Assembly (NCBI GenBank): GCA_019873645.1
Contig: JAIOAX010000023.1
Span: forward strand, 1 to 64,000
Direction of reading: 5' to 3'
DNA from: Chloroflexota bacterium
GTDB taxonomy: Bacteria > Chloroflexota > Anaerolineae > B4-G1 > SLSP01
DNA: 64,000 nt
Position 1 is the first letter of the stretch; the number at the start of each line of letters is the position of its first letter. Shown piece after piece: positions 43,057-51,684 of this stretch. Below the pieces are notes generated by a model that saw only the letters and a list, made by a program, of their open reading frames with translations, had not been told where the DNA came from and made no database searches. A program made the translations under genes and the position numbers.

Positions 43057-43145
43057 TCTTCCCTTTCAACTCCGAGAGTATACCGTTTTCGGGGGTTTTG
43101 TAAAGCCGGATTTTTCTCGAAATGTTAAAAAATCTCGGAAAAACC

Positions 43146-43174
43146 CTTGAAAAAGTGCCCGTCTTGTGTTATGA
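43146..43174 (+). promoter_or_regulatory. Candidate promoter for the Cys-rich orphan and glycoside hydrolase genes
   Basis: TTGAAA (43146-43151), 17-bp spacer, TATGAT (43169-43174), a strong sigma70-like match. It lies 104 bp upstream of the ATG at 43278. The leader contains partly self-complementary 'gctctcccaaacaaagagagc'. Confidence 0.6.
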
Positions 43175-43277
43175 TAGGCTTTGTTTTACAGGCTCTCCCA
43201 AACAAAGAGAGCTTCACATAGCAAGCATTTTCTCGGAACACATCTTTGTTTTGAGAGAGGCAACCATATAAGGCGAA

Positions 43278-43643
43278 ATGTATCCAGATAGTGAGATTCT
43301 TTTCCCCCCTCGTTGTATCCAACAACTGCGGGATCTGCGCGGCCCAAAATGGCAACACCTAATCGAGCGGGTGGCTTTTTTGCCCCACAACCACGAAGAA
43401 GTGCTGGCTTTTGGGCTGATGATGATCAAGTTAGGGAGCTGTTTGACCTGCGACCTTGACAGTTATCGCGCCTCACTGGGATGTTGTACGTGCGCCCGCC
43501 GCACCATCGGCGGCTTCAAGGGGGACGATGACGCGCTGCTCGAGCTTTATGAGAAGTCGCTTCAGGATGTTCAAGCCTACCTCAGCAAAGAACAACCGTT
43601 AGCCGTGGCCGTGTTGCTTGAAGACCGTTCCCCCAGACAATGA
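43278..43643 (+). CDS. Conserved-looking Cys-rich small protein, unknown function
   Basis: 121 residues, soluble. A central cluster SCLTCDLDSYRASLGCCTCARR contains five cysteines in an 18-residue stretch and could bind Zn or an Fe-S cluster. A preceding helix-rich part (LIERVAFLPHNHEEVLAFGLMMIKL) and an acidic tail complete it. I do not recognise the family. It is expressed from a strong candidate promoter and followed after 15 bp by a clan-A glycoside hydrolase, with which it may be co-transcribed. Confidence 0.6.
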   Translation: MYPDSEILFPPRCIQQLRDLRGPKWQHLIERVAFLPHNHEEVLAFGLMMIKLGSCLTCDLDSYRASLGCCTCARRTIGGFKGDDDALLELYEKSLQDVQAYLSKEQPLAVAVLLEDRSPRQ

Positions 43644-43658
43644 CCCGCTGATGTCAGT

Positions 43659-45254
43659 ATGGCCCGGCGACTCTGGCCCGTCCTTATTCTCATCCTCTTC
43701 CTGATTCTTGCGTGGTTATCTCCCGACCCGCGCGCGCGGTTGTTTGCCGTGACCGGCGAAGAACGGCCGCTCCCTCAGTTGCGCGGCCTGGTACAGTGGG
43801 CTTTTCGTTGGACGCGCCCGTTGCCGCGCACGGCGGACGCTGCTGCCGTCGCCTACACCGATCTCCCCCCCTTCGGCGTGAATACTTTCCTGGAACAAGA
43901 GGTAGAGCCGGAAAAGCGCGCGCGTTCCCTGCAAATGATTGCCGACGCCGGCTTTCATTGGATTCGTCAATCGTTCCCCTGGTACGACATCGAGATCCAC
44001 GGCAAGGGCGATTTTGAAGACCGCCGCCATGAACCGTATCGCTCGGCCTGGGACAAGTACGATAACATCGTGACCCTCGCGGAGCAGTATGGCTTGGAGA
44101 TCATCGCCCGGCTGGAAGCGCCGCCCGCCTGGAGCCGCCACGACGGTACGGCGCGCGGCGCGTTCGGCCCGCCGGACAACTTCGCGGATTACGGCGACTA
44201 TGTCGGCGCCGTGGTCTCCCGCTACGCCGGACGCATCCGCTTCTACCAGATTTGGAACGAACCGAACATTTACCCGGAATGGGGCAATCAGCCGGTGGAC
44301 CCCGAAGCGTACACAGAGCTGCTGTGCCTGGCTTATGCGCGCGTCAAGGCCGCCGATCCGCAGGCCGTCGTCATCAGCGGCGCGATGGCCCCTACCACCG
44401 AACTCGGCACGTGGAACCCGACGTATGCCGGCAATAACCTGATGGACGTGCTCTTCTTGCAGCGGATGTACGACGCGGGCGCGGGCGCATGCTTCGACAT
44501 TATGGCCGTCAACGACTACATGCTTTGGTCTGGCCCTACCGACCGCCGCATGCGCCCCACACAGAACCAGGTCAACTTTTCACGTCCGCTGTGGGTGCGC
44601 GACGTGATGGTCGCCAACGGGGATGCGCACAAGCCCATCTGGATCAGCGAGATGAACAGCAACGCTGCGCCGGAAGGCATCGAGGCACGCTATGGGCAGG
44701 TCACTCTGGAGCAGCAGGCACGCTATGCGCCCTTAGCCTATGAACGCATCCAACGCGAATGGCCCTGGGCCGGCGTGACGACGGTGTGGTTCTTCAAACG
44801 TGCATCCGATGCAGAGCGCGATCAGCCATTCTACTACTTCCGCATGGTCGAGCCGGATTTCACGCCGCTGCCCGTCTATGAGAGCCTGTCCACCTACCTC
44901 AACACGCTGGAGCCGACGCTTTACGCGGGATGCCATCAGGAGACGAGCTGGCAACTGACCTATACCGGCGCGTGGGATGAGATCGCCGCTCCCACCGCCG
45001 TGCTCGGTCGGTACCGCGCCGCGACGCTGCCTGGCGCGACCGTCACCTTCACCTGGGAAGGTCGTGTGTTCACCCTCACACCGGGACCGGGAGAGGGCAC
45101 CCTGCGCGTCACCGATACAGCGGGGCGCAGCCGTGAGCTGCGTTTGCGCGGTAAACCGGTTGTGTTGTCCCGACACCTCAGCGTACAGCGCGAAACCCTC
45201 ACCCTCACCGTCGTCAGCGGAACGATCAGCCTTGACGCATTTTCCATCCGTTAA
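43659..45254 (+). CDS. Membrane-anchored clan GH-A glycoside hydrolase (GH5/GH39-like)
   Basis: 531 residues. An N-terminal hydrophobic anchor (LWPVLILILFLILAWL) is followed by a TIM-barrel domain. The acid/base Glu is in YQIWNEPNIYPEW and the likely nucleophile Glu in IWISEMNSNAAPEG, the two Glu expected of clan GH-A. A C-terminal beta-rich domain of about 100 residues (FTWEGRVFTLTPGPGEGTLRV) ends the protein. It probably acts outside the membrane on a beta-glycan. The exact GH family cannot be settled by eye. Confidence 0.82.
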   Translation: MARRLWPVLILILFLILAWLSPDPRARLFAVTGEERPLPQLRGLVQWAFRWTRPLPRTADAAAVAYTDLPPFGVNTFLEQEVEPEKRARSLQMIADAGFHWIRQSFPWYDIEIHGKGDFEDRRHEPYRSAWDKYDNIVTLAEQYGLEIIARLEAPPAWSRHDGTARGAFGPPDNFADYGDYVGAVVSRYAGRIRFYQIWNEPNIYPEWGNQPVDPEAYTELLCLAYARVKAADPQAVVISGAMAPTTELGTWNPTYAGNNLMDVLFLQRMYDAGAGACFDIMAVNDYMLWSGPTDRRMRPTQNQVNFSRPLWVRDVMVANGDAHKPIWISEMNSNAAPEGIEARYGQVTLEQQARYAPLAYERIQREWPWAGVTTVWFFKRASDAERDQPFYYFRMVEPDFTPLPVYESLSTYLNTLEPTLYAGCHQETSWQLTYTGAWDEIAAPTAVLGRYRAATLPGATVTFTWEGRVFTLTPGPGEGTLRVTDTAGRSRELRLRGKPVVLSRHLSVQRETLTLTVVSGTISLDAFSIR

Positions 45255-45315
45255 ACCCTTTACTCGTAATTCGCAATTCGTAATTCGTAATTCTCATACC
45301 TCTGGAGGCAGAACC

Positions 45316-45822
45316 ATGGTACGGGTTTTAGTCACCTATTTCAGCGCAACCGGCAACACCAAAGCATTGGCCGAGGCCGTAGCGGAAGGCGTGCGTTCGG
45401 TGGAGGGGGTCGAATGTGTGCTCAAGACCGTTCCACAGACCACCAACGCTGATTGGTTGGCAGCCGACGGAATCATTGTCGGTTCGCCTACCTATTTTGG
45501 GCAGATGGCGTCGCGGGTGAAGCAAATGTTCGATGCCACCGTGGCCATCTACGGCAAACTGGAAGGCAAAGTCGGCGCGGCCTTCACCACGTCCGGCGGT
45601 GCGGGATGCGGCCACGAAATGACGAACATGTCTATCCTCACTGCAATGTTGGTGGCCGGGATGGTGGTGCAAGGGACGACGCAGGGGCCACACTTCGGCG
45701 CCTTTGCTGTAGGAGCGCCGGATGAGAAAGCCTTGCAGCAGGCCCGCGAAATGGGCGTCCGCGTGGCAACATTATGTAAGCGACTAGCTATCAGCGGTCA
45801 GCTATCAGCGGTCAGCGATTAG
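45316..45822 (+). CDS. Flavodoxin / WrbA-like NAD(P)H:quinone oxidoreductase
   Basis: 168 residues. FMN-binding phosphate loop YFSATGNTKALAEAVAEG, then GIIVGSPTYFGQMASRVKQMFD, and TTSGGAGCGHEMT. This is the WrbA/flavodoxin type used for two-electron quinone reduction or as an electron shuttle. Start at MVRVLVTYFSATG with GGAGG 9 bp upstream. The last ~12 residues (AISGQLSAVSD) and the stop are encoded by the tandem repeat at 45786-45877, so the gene end has been overwritten by repeat DNA. Confidence 0.9.
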   Translation: MVRVLVTYFSATGNTKALAEAVAEGVRSVEGVECVLKTVPQTTNADWLAADGIIVGSPTYFGQMASRVKQMFDATVAIYGKLEGKVGAAFTTSGGAGCGHEMTNMSILTAMLVAGMVVQGTTQGPHFGAFAVGAPDEKALQQAREMGVRVATLCKRLAISGQLSAVSD

Positions 45823-45877
45823 CTATCAGCGGTCAGCTATCAGCGGTCAGCGATTAGCTATCAGCCGTCAGCAATCC
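45786..45877. repeat. 35-bp tandem repeat array that forms the flavodoxin gene's 3' end
   Basis: Units at 45786-45820 and 45821-45855 are identical (AGCTATCAGCGGTCAGCTAT... through CAGCGATT), with a partial third unit to 45877. Each is built from the sub-units agctatcagc and ggtcag. The first unit supplies the C-terminal codons and the second starts with the stop. Period and lack of spacers rule out CRISPR. The flank 45262-45300 and 45878-45897 holds aattcgtaa-type repeats. Confidence 0.8.
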
Positions 45878-45903
45878 GCAATTCGTAACTCGTAACTCAC
45901 CCT

Positions 45904-46875
45904 ATGCCACCTTTGCTTCCCGTCATCACTACCTGGGCCGAGTGGGGCCGTATGTTCACCAATGTTCCACAATGGGCAGCCGCCGTGCGGGAAATCTGCC
46001 GCCGTCATCATATCCCGGTGCAGCACGTGACCGCCGGCTTTCCGGGCACCAATGCCGTGTTTGTTGTGGATGATGCCTGCGTCGTCAAAATCTACGCCCC
46101 ATTCTGTCCCGAGGATTTTGAGCTGGAGTGTGAGTTATACACACTCCTGGGCAATGGTTCAGCTCTTCCCGTGCCGGCCCTCATCGCCCAGGGGGTTCTT
46201 GAGGATCAAATGCGGTGGCCCTACATCATTACGGAGTTTAAGCCCGGCATCCCCATCCGAGAGGCCAGAGCGCACATTGCCCATCGTCAGCGGGTGCGCC
46301 TTGCAGCGGCTCTGGGTGAGATGATTCGTCATCTTCACCACATACCGGTGATGCAGCTTACAACACTGGATCCCACGCCGGCCGGTTGGCGGGCATTGGT
46401 ACGGCAGCGCGCAGCGCAAGCCGCTCTCCCCACCCAATGGGAAGACATCCTTCCCGCTGCAGTCGCCGCCGAAATTCCGGGATTCCTGGCCTCGGTGTTA
46501 GCCGCTGACGACGAGGCGCCGGTGGTGCTCATGAACGGCGACTTAACCGAAGATCATATCCTCCTGGAACAGGATGGCGGCAAGTGGCGCGTTTCAGGGC
46601 TCATTGACTTTGGCGATGCGCTCGTCGGACAGAAGGAATACGAATGGGTCGCGCTATGGTTTAGCGGTCTGGATCGCGATTATGAATGTCTGGCAGCGTT
46701 TATGGAAAGCTATGATGCCCGTATCAAGCTGGACGACGACTTCTTCACCCGGGCAATGGCCTACACTTTTATCCACGAATTTGCAACAGACATTTTAGCC
46801 ACGACGCTTAAAATACTGGGCAACCCACCCATCGCCTCAATCAAAGAATTGCAGGCGCTCCTGTGGCAGGGATAA
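45904..46875 (+). CDS. APH-family phosphotransferase (aminoglycoside/choline kinase-like)
   Basis: 323 residues. The kinase-like fold has a nucleotide Lys in CVVKIYAP and Glu in FELECELYTLL. The catalytic loop is LMNGDLTEDHILL (Brenner-type HGD/N variant with Asn-Gly-Asp) and the metal-binding stretch is SGLIDFGDALVGQKEYEW. It may phosphorylate a small molecule; the actual substrate is unknown, and nothing in the neighbourhood points to an antibiotic. Confidence 0.83.
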   Translation: MPPLLPVITTWAEWGRMFTNVPQWAAAVREICRRHHIPVQHVTAGFPGTNAVFVVDDACVVKIYAPFCPEDFELECELYTLLGNGSALPVPALIAQGVLEDQMRWPYIITEFKPGIPIREARAHIAHRQRVRLAAALGEMIRHLHHIPVMQLTTLDPTPAGWRALVRQRAAQAALPTQWEDILPAAVAAEIPGFLASVLAADDEAPVVLMNGDLTEDHILLEQDGGKWRVSGLIDFGDALVGQKEYEWVALWFSGLDRDYECLAAFMESYDARIKLDDDFFTRAMAYTFIHEFATDILATTLKILGNPPIASIKELQALLWQG

Positions 46876-46886
46876 CCAAAGGCCTA

Positions 46887-46915
46887 TTGAGCATATCTTG
46901 ATTTTGGAGTATACT
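46887..46915 (+). promoter_or_regulatory. Candidate promoter of the REC-PAS-kinase gene
   Basis: TTGAGC (46887-46892), 17-bp spacer, TATACT (46910-46915), 55 bp before the ATG. Confidence 0.5.
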
Positions 46916-46969
46916 AAATGTGTAAGCTGGTTTTGTAATGTTTGTGAGGGGCTTTGAAGGAGTGCGTTT

Positions 46970-48532
46970 ATGAGCGAAATCATTGTGATCATCAACGATG
47001 ACGCGGCCGAGGGGCAGTTCTTGACCGAGGTGTTAACGTCCCATGGCTACGTCGTGCATGTCCTCTCCAAAAACAATCTAGCGCAAGTATCCCTTCCTGG
47101 ATTTGTACCTGACCTGGCAATTGTGGATGTCCGGTGTATCGAAGTATATCCGCATCTCAAAGCCCTGCTTGAAAGTTCTGTGCCGGTCATCTTCAGCGGT
47201 ACTGTGGATGTAACCCTGGATCGTGAGAAAATCTTCACTCTCGGCGGTGTGGATTATCTGGCGAAACCCTTCCAACCGGCCGAAGTGTGGGCGCGCGTAG
47301 AGACCCACTTGAAGTTACAACGCTTACAAAAGCAAAATCTTACCCGGGAAGCGCAATTGCACGCCGCTATCGCCGCCCGTCAGGAAGCTGAAGCCGCCTT
47401 GCAGAACCTCAACGCTGTCCTGGAACAGCGGATCATCGAAAGTACCGCCACCCTGCACGCCTCGGAGGCCATGTTTCGCTATCTCCTGACCCGCGCTAAT
47501 GACGGGTATGTCATCGTAAACGAACAGGAGCAGGTACTCTACGCCAACACCAAAGCGCAGACCTATCTGGGGCTGACGCGCGAGATAGATAAAAATGCCC
47601 CACCGACATTTATGGAACTGGTAGCGCAGCAATACCGGCGCGAGCCTCAGGCGGCCTGGGCGATGTGGCCCAAAAAGATGTTCATCAACAAAGTACCGGT
47701 GCCGCTGTACCTGGTCTCCCCGGAGACGGCGCATGCCAGAGCCTTCTGGTTACAGGTGGAGATGTTGGACATTGCCGCCGGACTGGATACGCAGGCCGGA
47801 CGCATCATCTGTCTCAGGGACATTACCGAAAAGACCACTTTGCAGGAGGAATTGAGCCGCTTTCATTCGGTGATTGCCCACAAACTACGCACACCGCTGG
47901 TTCCCCTCTACACCGGCTTGAACTTCCTGGTGGAGCAGATACCCAGGCTTTCCCGCGATGATATCCTGATGTTTGTGCAGAGTGCCGCCGAAGGCGCAGA
48001 ACACCTTTATAAAGAGATCGAAGAAATCGTGCGCTATCTGGATACGCCGCGCATCGCGACTCCGGAAACGGCTTTCCCCCTGGCGAACTTTGTGACGCTG
48101 GTTGCTAATATCAGCCAGGACTTGGCGCTATCGGATGTCACCGTGACGGTTGCCGAAGCGTTGCAGGAACGGCGTCTGATGCTCTCGCAGTGGAGTCTTG
48201 AGGTGATCTTGTGGGAGATTCTGGAGAATGCCAAGAAATTCCACCCACGCAATATGCCGGTGGTGACGATTGATGTTGCGCCTGATGGGGCAGAACAGGC
48301 CCGAATTCAGATCGGGGACGATGGCTTGACGCTGCCTTTAGAGCAGTTGGTGCGCATGTGGATGCCCTATTATCAAGTGGATAAGTTCACCACCGGCCAG
48401 ATTGCCGGTATGGGATTAGGCCTCTCGATGGTCGCCCAACATGTTTGGAGTGTGGGCGGTACCTGCCGCAGCTTCAACCGGGAGGATGGCCCCGGCATTG
48501 TGATCGAGCTGGTGCTCCCCTTACAAGAATGA
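46970..48532 (+). CDS. Hybrid REC-PAS-histidine kinase
   Basis: 520 residues. An N-terminal receiver domain has the phospho-Asp in AIVDVRCIE and Lys in YLAKPFQP. A short coiled coil follows (RQEAEAALQNLNAVLEQRI), then a PAS domain (about 165-285, LLTRANDGYVIVNEQEQVLYAN). The dimerisation His is in VIAHKLRTPLVPLY and the HATPase_c domain has N box EILENAKKFHP, IQIGDDGL and GMGLGLSMVAQHV. The receiver comes first, as in some one-component relay kinases, and no cognate output regulator is adjacent. AAGGAG lies 7 bp upstream of the ATG. Input signal unknown. Confidence 0.87.
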   Translation: MSEIIVIINDDAAEGQFLTEVLTSHGYVVHVLSKNNLAQVSLPGFVPDLAIVDVRCIEVYPHLKALLESSVPVIFSGTVDVTLDREKIFTLGGVDYLAKPFQPAEVWARVETHLKLQRLQKQNLTREAQLHAAIAARQEAEAALQNLNAVLEQRIIESTATLHASEAMFRYLLTRANDGYVIVNEQEQVLYANTKAQTYLGLTREIDKNAPPTFMELVAQQYRREPQAAWAMWPKKMFINKVPVPLYLVSPETAHARAFWLQVEMLDIAAGLDTQAGRIICLRDITEKTTLQEELSRFHSVIAHKLRTPLVPLYTGLNFLVEQIPRLSRDDILMFVQSAAEGAEHLYKEIEEIVRYLDTPRIATPETAFPLANFVTLVANISQDLALSDVTVTVAEALQERRLMLSQWSLEVILWEILENAKKFHPRNMPVVTIDVAPDGAEQARIQIGDDGLTLPLEQLVRMWMPYYQVDKFTTGQIAGMGLGLSMVAQHVWSVGGTCRSFNREDGPGIVIELVLPLQE

Positions 48533-48581
48533 CATAATCTTTTACCTCTCAAAATGTGACGGTAAGGCCAATTTCCGTGAT

Positions 48582-48612
48582 CCTGGCGAAGGTTCAAAAA
48601 ACCTTCGCCAGG
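48582..48612. terminator. Hairpin terminator between convergent genes
   Basis: A 13-bp stem CCTGGCGAAGGTT (48582-48594) and its complement (48600-48612), loop CAAAA, followed by GTTTCT. It sits between the kinase stop (48532) and the end of the GH26-like gene (48617). Confidence 0.65.
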
Positions 48613-48616
48613 GTTT

Positions 48617-49696
48617 CTAGCGGCTGATCCGGTAATGGCCGTCCTCGTCTATCATCACATCTTCTCTTGCCAGGACTTTCTCGCTCGCCATAAGCGCCTT
48701 GATTCTTTCCGGCCCATTGTCCCACAGCACGAGATTGCCCCACGGCATATACCAGGTCCAGCGGTTCTGCTTTTCCAGTACATCGAGACGCGGTGGCGGG
48801 GCACATTCGCCTATGGCTATGGGTTTGCCGTTCGCCAGCTTGAGCAGGTCGTCATGATGCGATGGTTTCCAGTCATCCCAGTAGATGTCGGCCGCCAGCA
48901 CGTCCACGTAGTCGTGGCCGGGCCAGAACACTTCATAAGGGAATGCCTCATCGCCGGGAATGTCCCGTGGCGCGTTGGTGTTCCACACCCAAATCAGGTT
49001 GTTCAGGCCGTGGTGCTTGACGTAATAGTCGTACATCATGACCCACAGCTTCTTGAAACCGTTCTCCCCCGGGTGATTGCACCACCAGAACCACACCCCG
49101 TTCATTTCGTGATAGGGTCGCCATAACACCGGCACATGAGCATCCTGGAGCTGTTGGAGATACCCGGCGATGACATCGGCCTGTTGTTTCCAGGCGCGGT
49201 TCAGGGGCGTTCCGTCTGTTGTCAGTGCGGCCCATTCTTGCGGTGTGGGGCGGTTCTCCATCGTCCAGATTTGTCTTCCATCGCAACAATCGCCCCATCC
49301 CGGCGGACAGGCATGCCACATCAAGGTGATGATGAAGCCCTCACGGTGCCTTGCAATGGCGTTCCGCACCAGTTCTGCGCGTGCCGCGGCCGGCTTCAGC
49401 CCGGTAAAACGTACCTGGCGCGATTTCGCATCCTCAACAGAGGCAATTTCACCCGGAGCGGAGAGATTCAGCGGCCCGCAGTGCTGAAAAGCGTGCGGTT
49501 CAGCCCCTTGATAGCAGAAGCTAAAGTCAGATCCCCAGACGATGGGATATTTCCCGGTCAGCTCCTTGACGATGTCGGTATACTTCGAGCCGCTGGCGAT
49601 GAAGTTATGCTGCCCGGACAGCAGATACCGCCCCTGGACCGCATATAGGAATTCGAGCAGTCTTCTGGCTTCGGATGTTGCCTTGGGATTGGTCAC
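48617..49696 (-). CDS. GH26-family beta-mannanase-like glycoside hydrolase
   Basis: 359 residues without a signal peptide. GH26 signatures: GQHNFIASGSKYTD near the N-terminus, the acid/base Glu in LWRPYHEMNGVWFWW, and the nucleophile Glu in AIGECAPPPRLD. It should cut beta-mannan- or related glycosidic bonds, apparently in the cytoplasm. The start is GTG (TNPKATSEA), with AGGAGGGG overlapping the stop of the UroD-like gene; the two are 11 bp apart and coupled. That places a glycoside hydrolase in a corrinoid methyl-transfer operon. Confidence 0.85.
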   Translation of the reverse strand: MTNPKATSEARRLLEFLYAVQGRYLLSGQHNFIASGSKYTDIVKELTGKYPIVWGSDFSFCYQGAEPHAFQHCGPLNLSAPGEIASVEDAKSRQVRFTGLKPAAARAELVRNAIARHREGFIITLMWHACPPGWGDCCDGRQIWTMENRPTPQEWAALTTDGTPLNRAWKQQADVIAGYLQQLQDAHVPVLWRPYHEMNGVWFWWCNHPGENGFKKLWVMMYDYYVKHHGLNNLIWVWNTNAPRDIPGDEAFPYEVFWPGHDYVDVLAADIYWDDWKPSHHDDLLKLANGKPIAIGECAPPPRLDVLEKQNRWTWYMPWGNLVLWDNGPERIKALMASEKVLAREDVMIDEDGHYRISR

Positions 49697-49707
49697 CGGG
49701 GCCCCTC

Positions 49708-51027
49708 CTAACCGTAAACGCCGTATGCCTTCGCCGCCTCGACCATCGCCTTGACGTTTTCCATCCTGGCTTCATCGAAGAACGCGCCGTTGCTCACAAT
49801 CAACCCCCCGCCCTGGCCGGCGGTCTCTATCAGCCGTTTGACGTACTCCCGTACCTCTTGGGGAGTGCCGAGCCGCAGCATGGAGGAGGGCACGTTGCCG
49901 ATAAGGCAGGCGTTTTGACCAAGCGTCTGCTTGACTTGCGCCATATCCGTCTGATCAACCATCCACACCGTCGTTCCCCGCGGCACATCCTGGATGACCT
50001 CCAGGCGCGAACTCCAATGCCCCTCCAGGGCGGGGAAGGGGATGCAGCCATTCTCGATCAAGCCGAGTATAACCTGCCTGAGAGTAGGCCAGTAGAACTT
50101 TTTGAACTGCGCATCGGAGAGGAAGCCGTCGGCGCCTTTGTGCAGCGGGATGAAGATCAAGGGCTTCCCGGTCTGTTGCGCCGCGCTCACGCCCATGCCG
50201 ATCATAATCGGGACCAGTCTCTCCATAGCAGCGAGCAGCTTGTCGGGCCGGCGGTAAATGTCCAGCATGATGCCCTTGGTGCCGCGGAGGGTATCGCCGA
50301 GGACATCGAACGGCGCTTTGGTAAAACCGCCGAGGATCGTCGGGAATCCCAGCGTGGTCAGTTCTGCGTCTGAAGCGCCCATTGCCATAGCCCACTTCAG
50401 GGCCTCCGCGCCGGCCTCGAAAAGCGCATGGAAGGTGGCCTGGACGGGGGGCAGGGCATACGGGACGAAATTGAAAGCCACGCCATACATTTCGAGGATG
50501 TTGGTATAAGGCGCGAGCATCCCCAACCCTCCCAGCGCGCCGAACACGCGCGGCAGGTAGAAATTCCTGAAGTAGAACGACGGATCCATCATGAAGAGAT
50601 CGTATTCATCCGCCGTCATATACTCGGCCTCATTGCACTGATAGCAATGTTCGGGCGCGACCCCGTGTCCCGGCCAGGAATAGAGCTTGTAGTCGAGAAT
50701 CTCATAGAACCGGCCCGGCCCGGGCGCCGAAGCGCCGATGTGCATATCCGGTTGCAACTCCAGGATGAATTTCTTGAAAGCCGATGTGCATTTGTCGTAA
50801 TCGTACATCGCTTCTTCGACGGTCATCCCGGCATTGAGGTAGGGGAACATACTGGGCAGCACCGTGACCGGCACGCGGTCCGGCTCACGCAATTGAATGG
50901 CAGCTTTGATTCTGGTCAGACTGGCCTGATAGTTGGCCTTGGCCTCCGCGCTTTGGAACTGCACGTCATTCCCATCAGGGCCTTTCGGCGAGAGCAGTCT
51001 TTGAAAAGCGGCTTCTAACTTGTCCAT
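49708..51027 (-). CDS. UroD-like corrinoid-linked methyltransferase
   Basis: 439 residues of the uroporphyrinogen-decarboxylase superfamily, in the MtaA/MtbA-like branch rather than heme synthesis. The TIM-barrel patterns are VPVTVLPSMFPYLNAGM, GASAPGPGRFYEILDYKL, and the probable Zn-binding Cys/His region CIPFPALEGHWSSRLE with KACLIGNVPSSML-like turn (ACLIGNVPSSMLRLGTP). It would transfer methyl groups to or from the corrinoid protein encoded 3 bp upstream. AGGAGGG lies 6 bp before the ATG; a GTG six codons upstream is rejected. Confidence 0.82.
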   Translation of the reverse strand: MDKLEAAFQRLLSPKGPDGNDVQFQSAEAKANYQASLTRIKAAIQLREPDRVPVTVLPSMFPYLNAGMTVEEAMYDYDKCTSAFKKFILELQPDMHIGASAPGPGRFYEILDYKLYSWPGHGVAPEHCYQCNEAEYMTADEYDLFMMDPSFYFRNFYLPRVFGALGGLGMLAPYTNILEMYGVAFNFVPYALPPVQATFHALFEAGAEALKWAMAMGASDAELTTLGFPTILGGFTKAPFDVLGDTLRGTKGIMLDIYRRPDKLLAAMERLVPIMIGMGVSAAQQTGKPLIFIPLHKGADGFLSDAQFKKFYWPTLRQVILGLIENGCIPFPALEGHWSSRLEVIQDVPRGTTVWMVDQTDMAQVKQTLGQNACLIGNVPSSMLRLGTPQEVREYVKRLIETAGQGGGLIVSNGAFFDEARMENVKAMVEAAKAYGVYG

Positions 51028-51029
51028 GG

Positions 51030-51659
51030 TTACCCTCCTATCCACCCTTTGGCTAATTTGACGGCGGCCATGGCATCCTTGCCATAAGCATCCGCGCCGA
51101 CAAAGTCCTTGACAGCTTCATCAATCTGACCACCACCGATCATGATTTTCACCTGATCGCGCAGCCCGGCCTTTTCAACGGCCTCGACGGTGGCTTTCAT
51201 CTGATCGAAGGCCAGGGTCAGGAAGCCGCTCAGCCCCACCACCTGTGGCCGGAACATCTTGATAGCCTCGACGAACTTCTGCGCCGGAACATCAACACCC
51301 AGGTCAAGGACCTCAAAGCCACTGACCTTGAGCATAAAGGCTACAATGTCCTTACCGATATCGTGAATGTCCCCTTTGACCGTGCCGATGACCACTTTGC
51401 CGAGGTGTTCTGCTTCTGCCGACTCACCCAAGCGGGGCCTGACGATTTTCATAATTTGATTCATCATCTCGCCGGCCAACATCAGTTCGGGCAGAAAGTA
51501 AATGCCCTCCTCATAGCGTTTGCCGATGACATCCATAGCCGCCCGGACATCGTCCAGAATAGCCAGCGGCGGTGTGCCGCTTTTGACCAGCGCCTCGACC
51601 AAGGCGAGGGCTTCGTCCTCCCGCATCTCTGCAAGCGCATCTACCAGTTGTTGTGACAT
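51030..51659 (-). CDS. Methyl-corrinoid-binding protein (MtbC/MttC-like)
   Basis: 209 residues. An N-terminal four-helix cap (DEALALVEALVKSGTPPLAIL...MLAGEMMNQIM) precedes a B12-binding Rossmann domain. Motif GDIHDIGKDI supplies the lower axial His (DxHxxG), followed by VVGLSGFLTL and GGGQID. It is the methyl carrier between the two methyltransferases of this operon. Confidence 0.92.
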   Translation of the reverse strand: MSQQLVDALAEMREDEALALVEALVKSGTPPLAILDDVRAAMDVIGKRYEEGIYFLPELMLAGEMMNQIMKIVRPRLGESAEAEHLGKVVIGTVKGDIHDIGKDIVAFMLKVSGFEVLDLGVDVPAQKFVEAIKMFRPQVVGLSGFLTLAFDQMKATVEAVEKAGLRDQVKIMIGGGQIDEAVKDFVGADAYGKDAMAAVKLAKGWIGG

Positions 51660-51684
51660 ACTTGGCCTCCTTTGAATTTGGTAA

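Noticed and set aside
45786..45877. Possible CRISPR array
   Set aside because: Units are directly joined with no spacers and are built of sub-repeats; no cas genes nearby.
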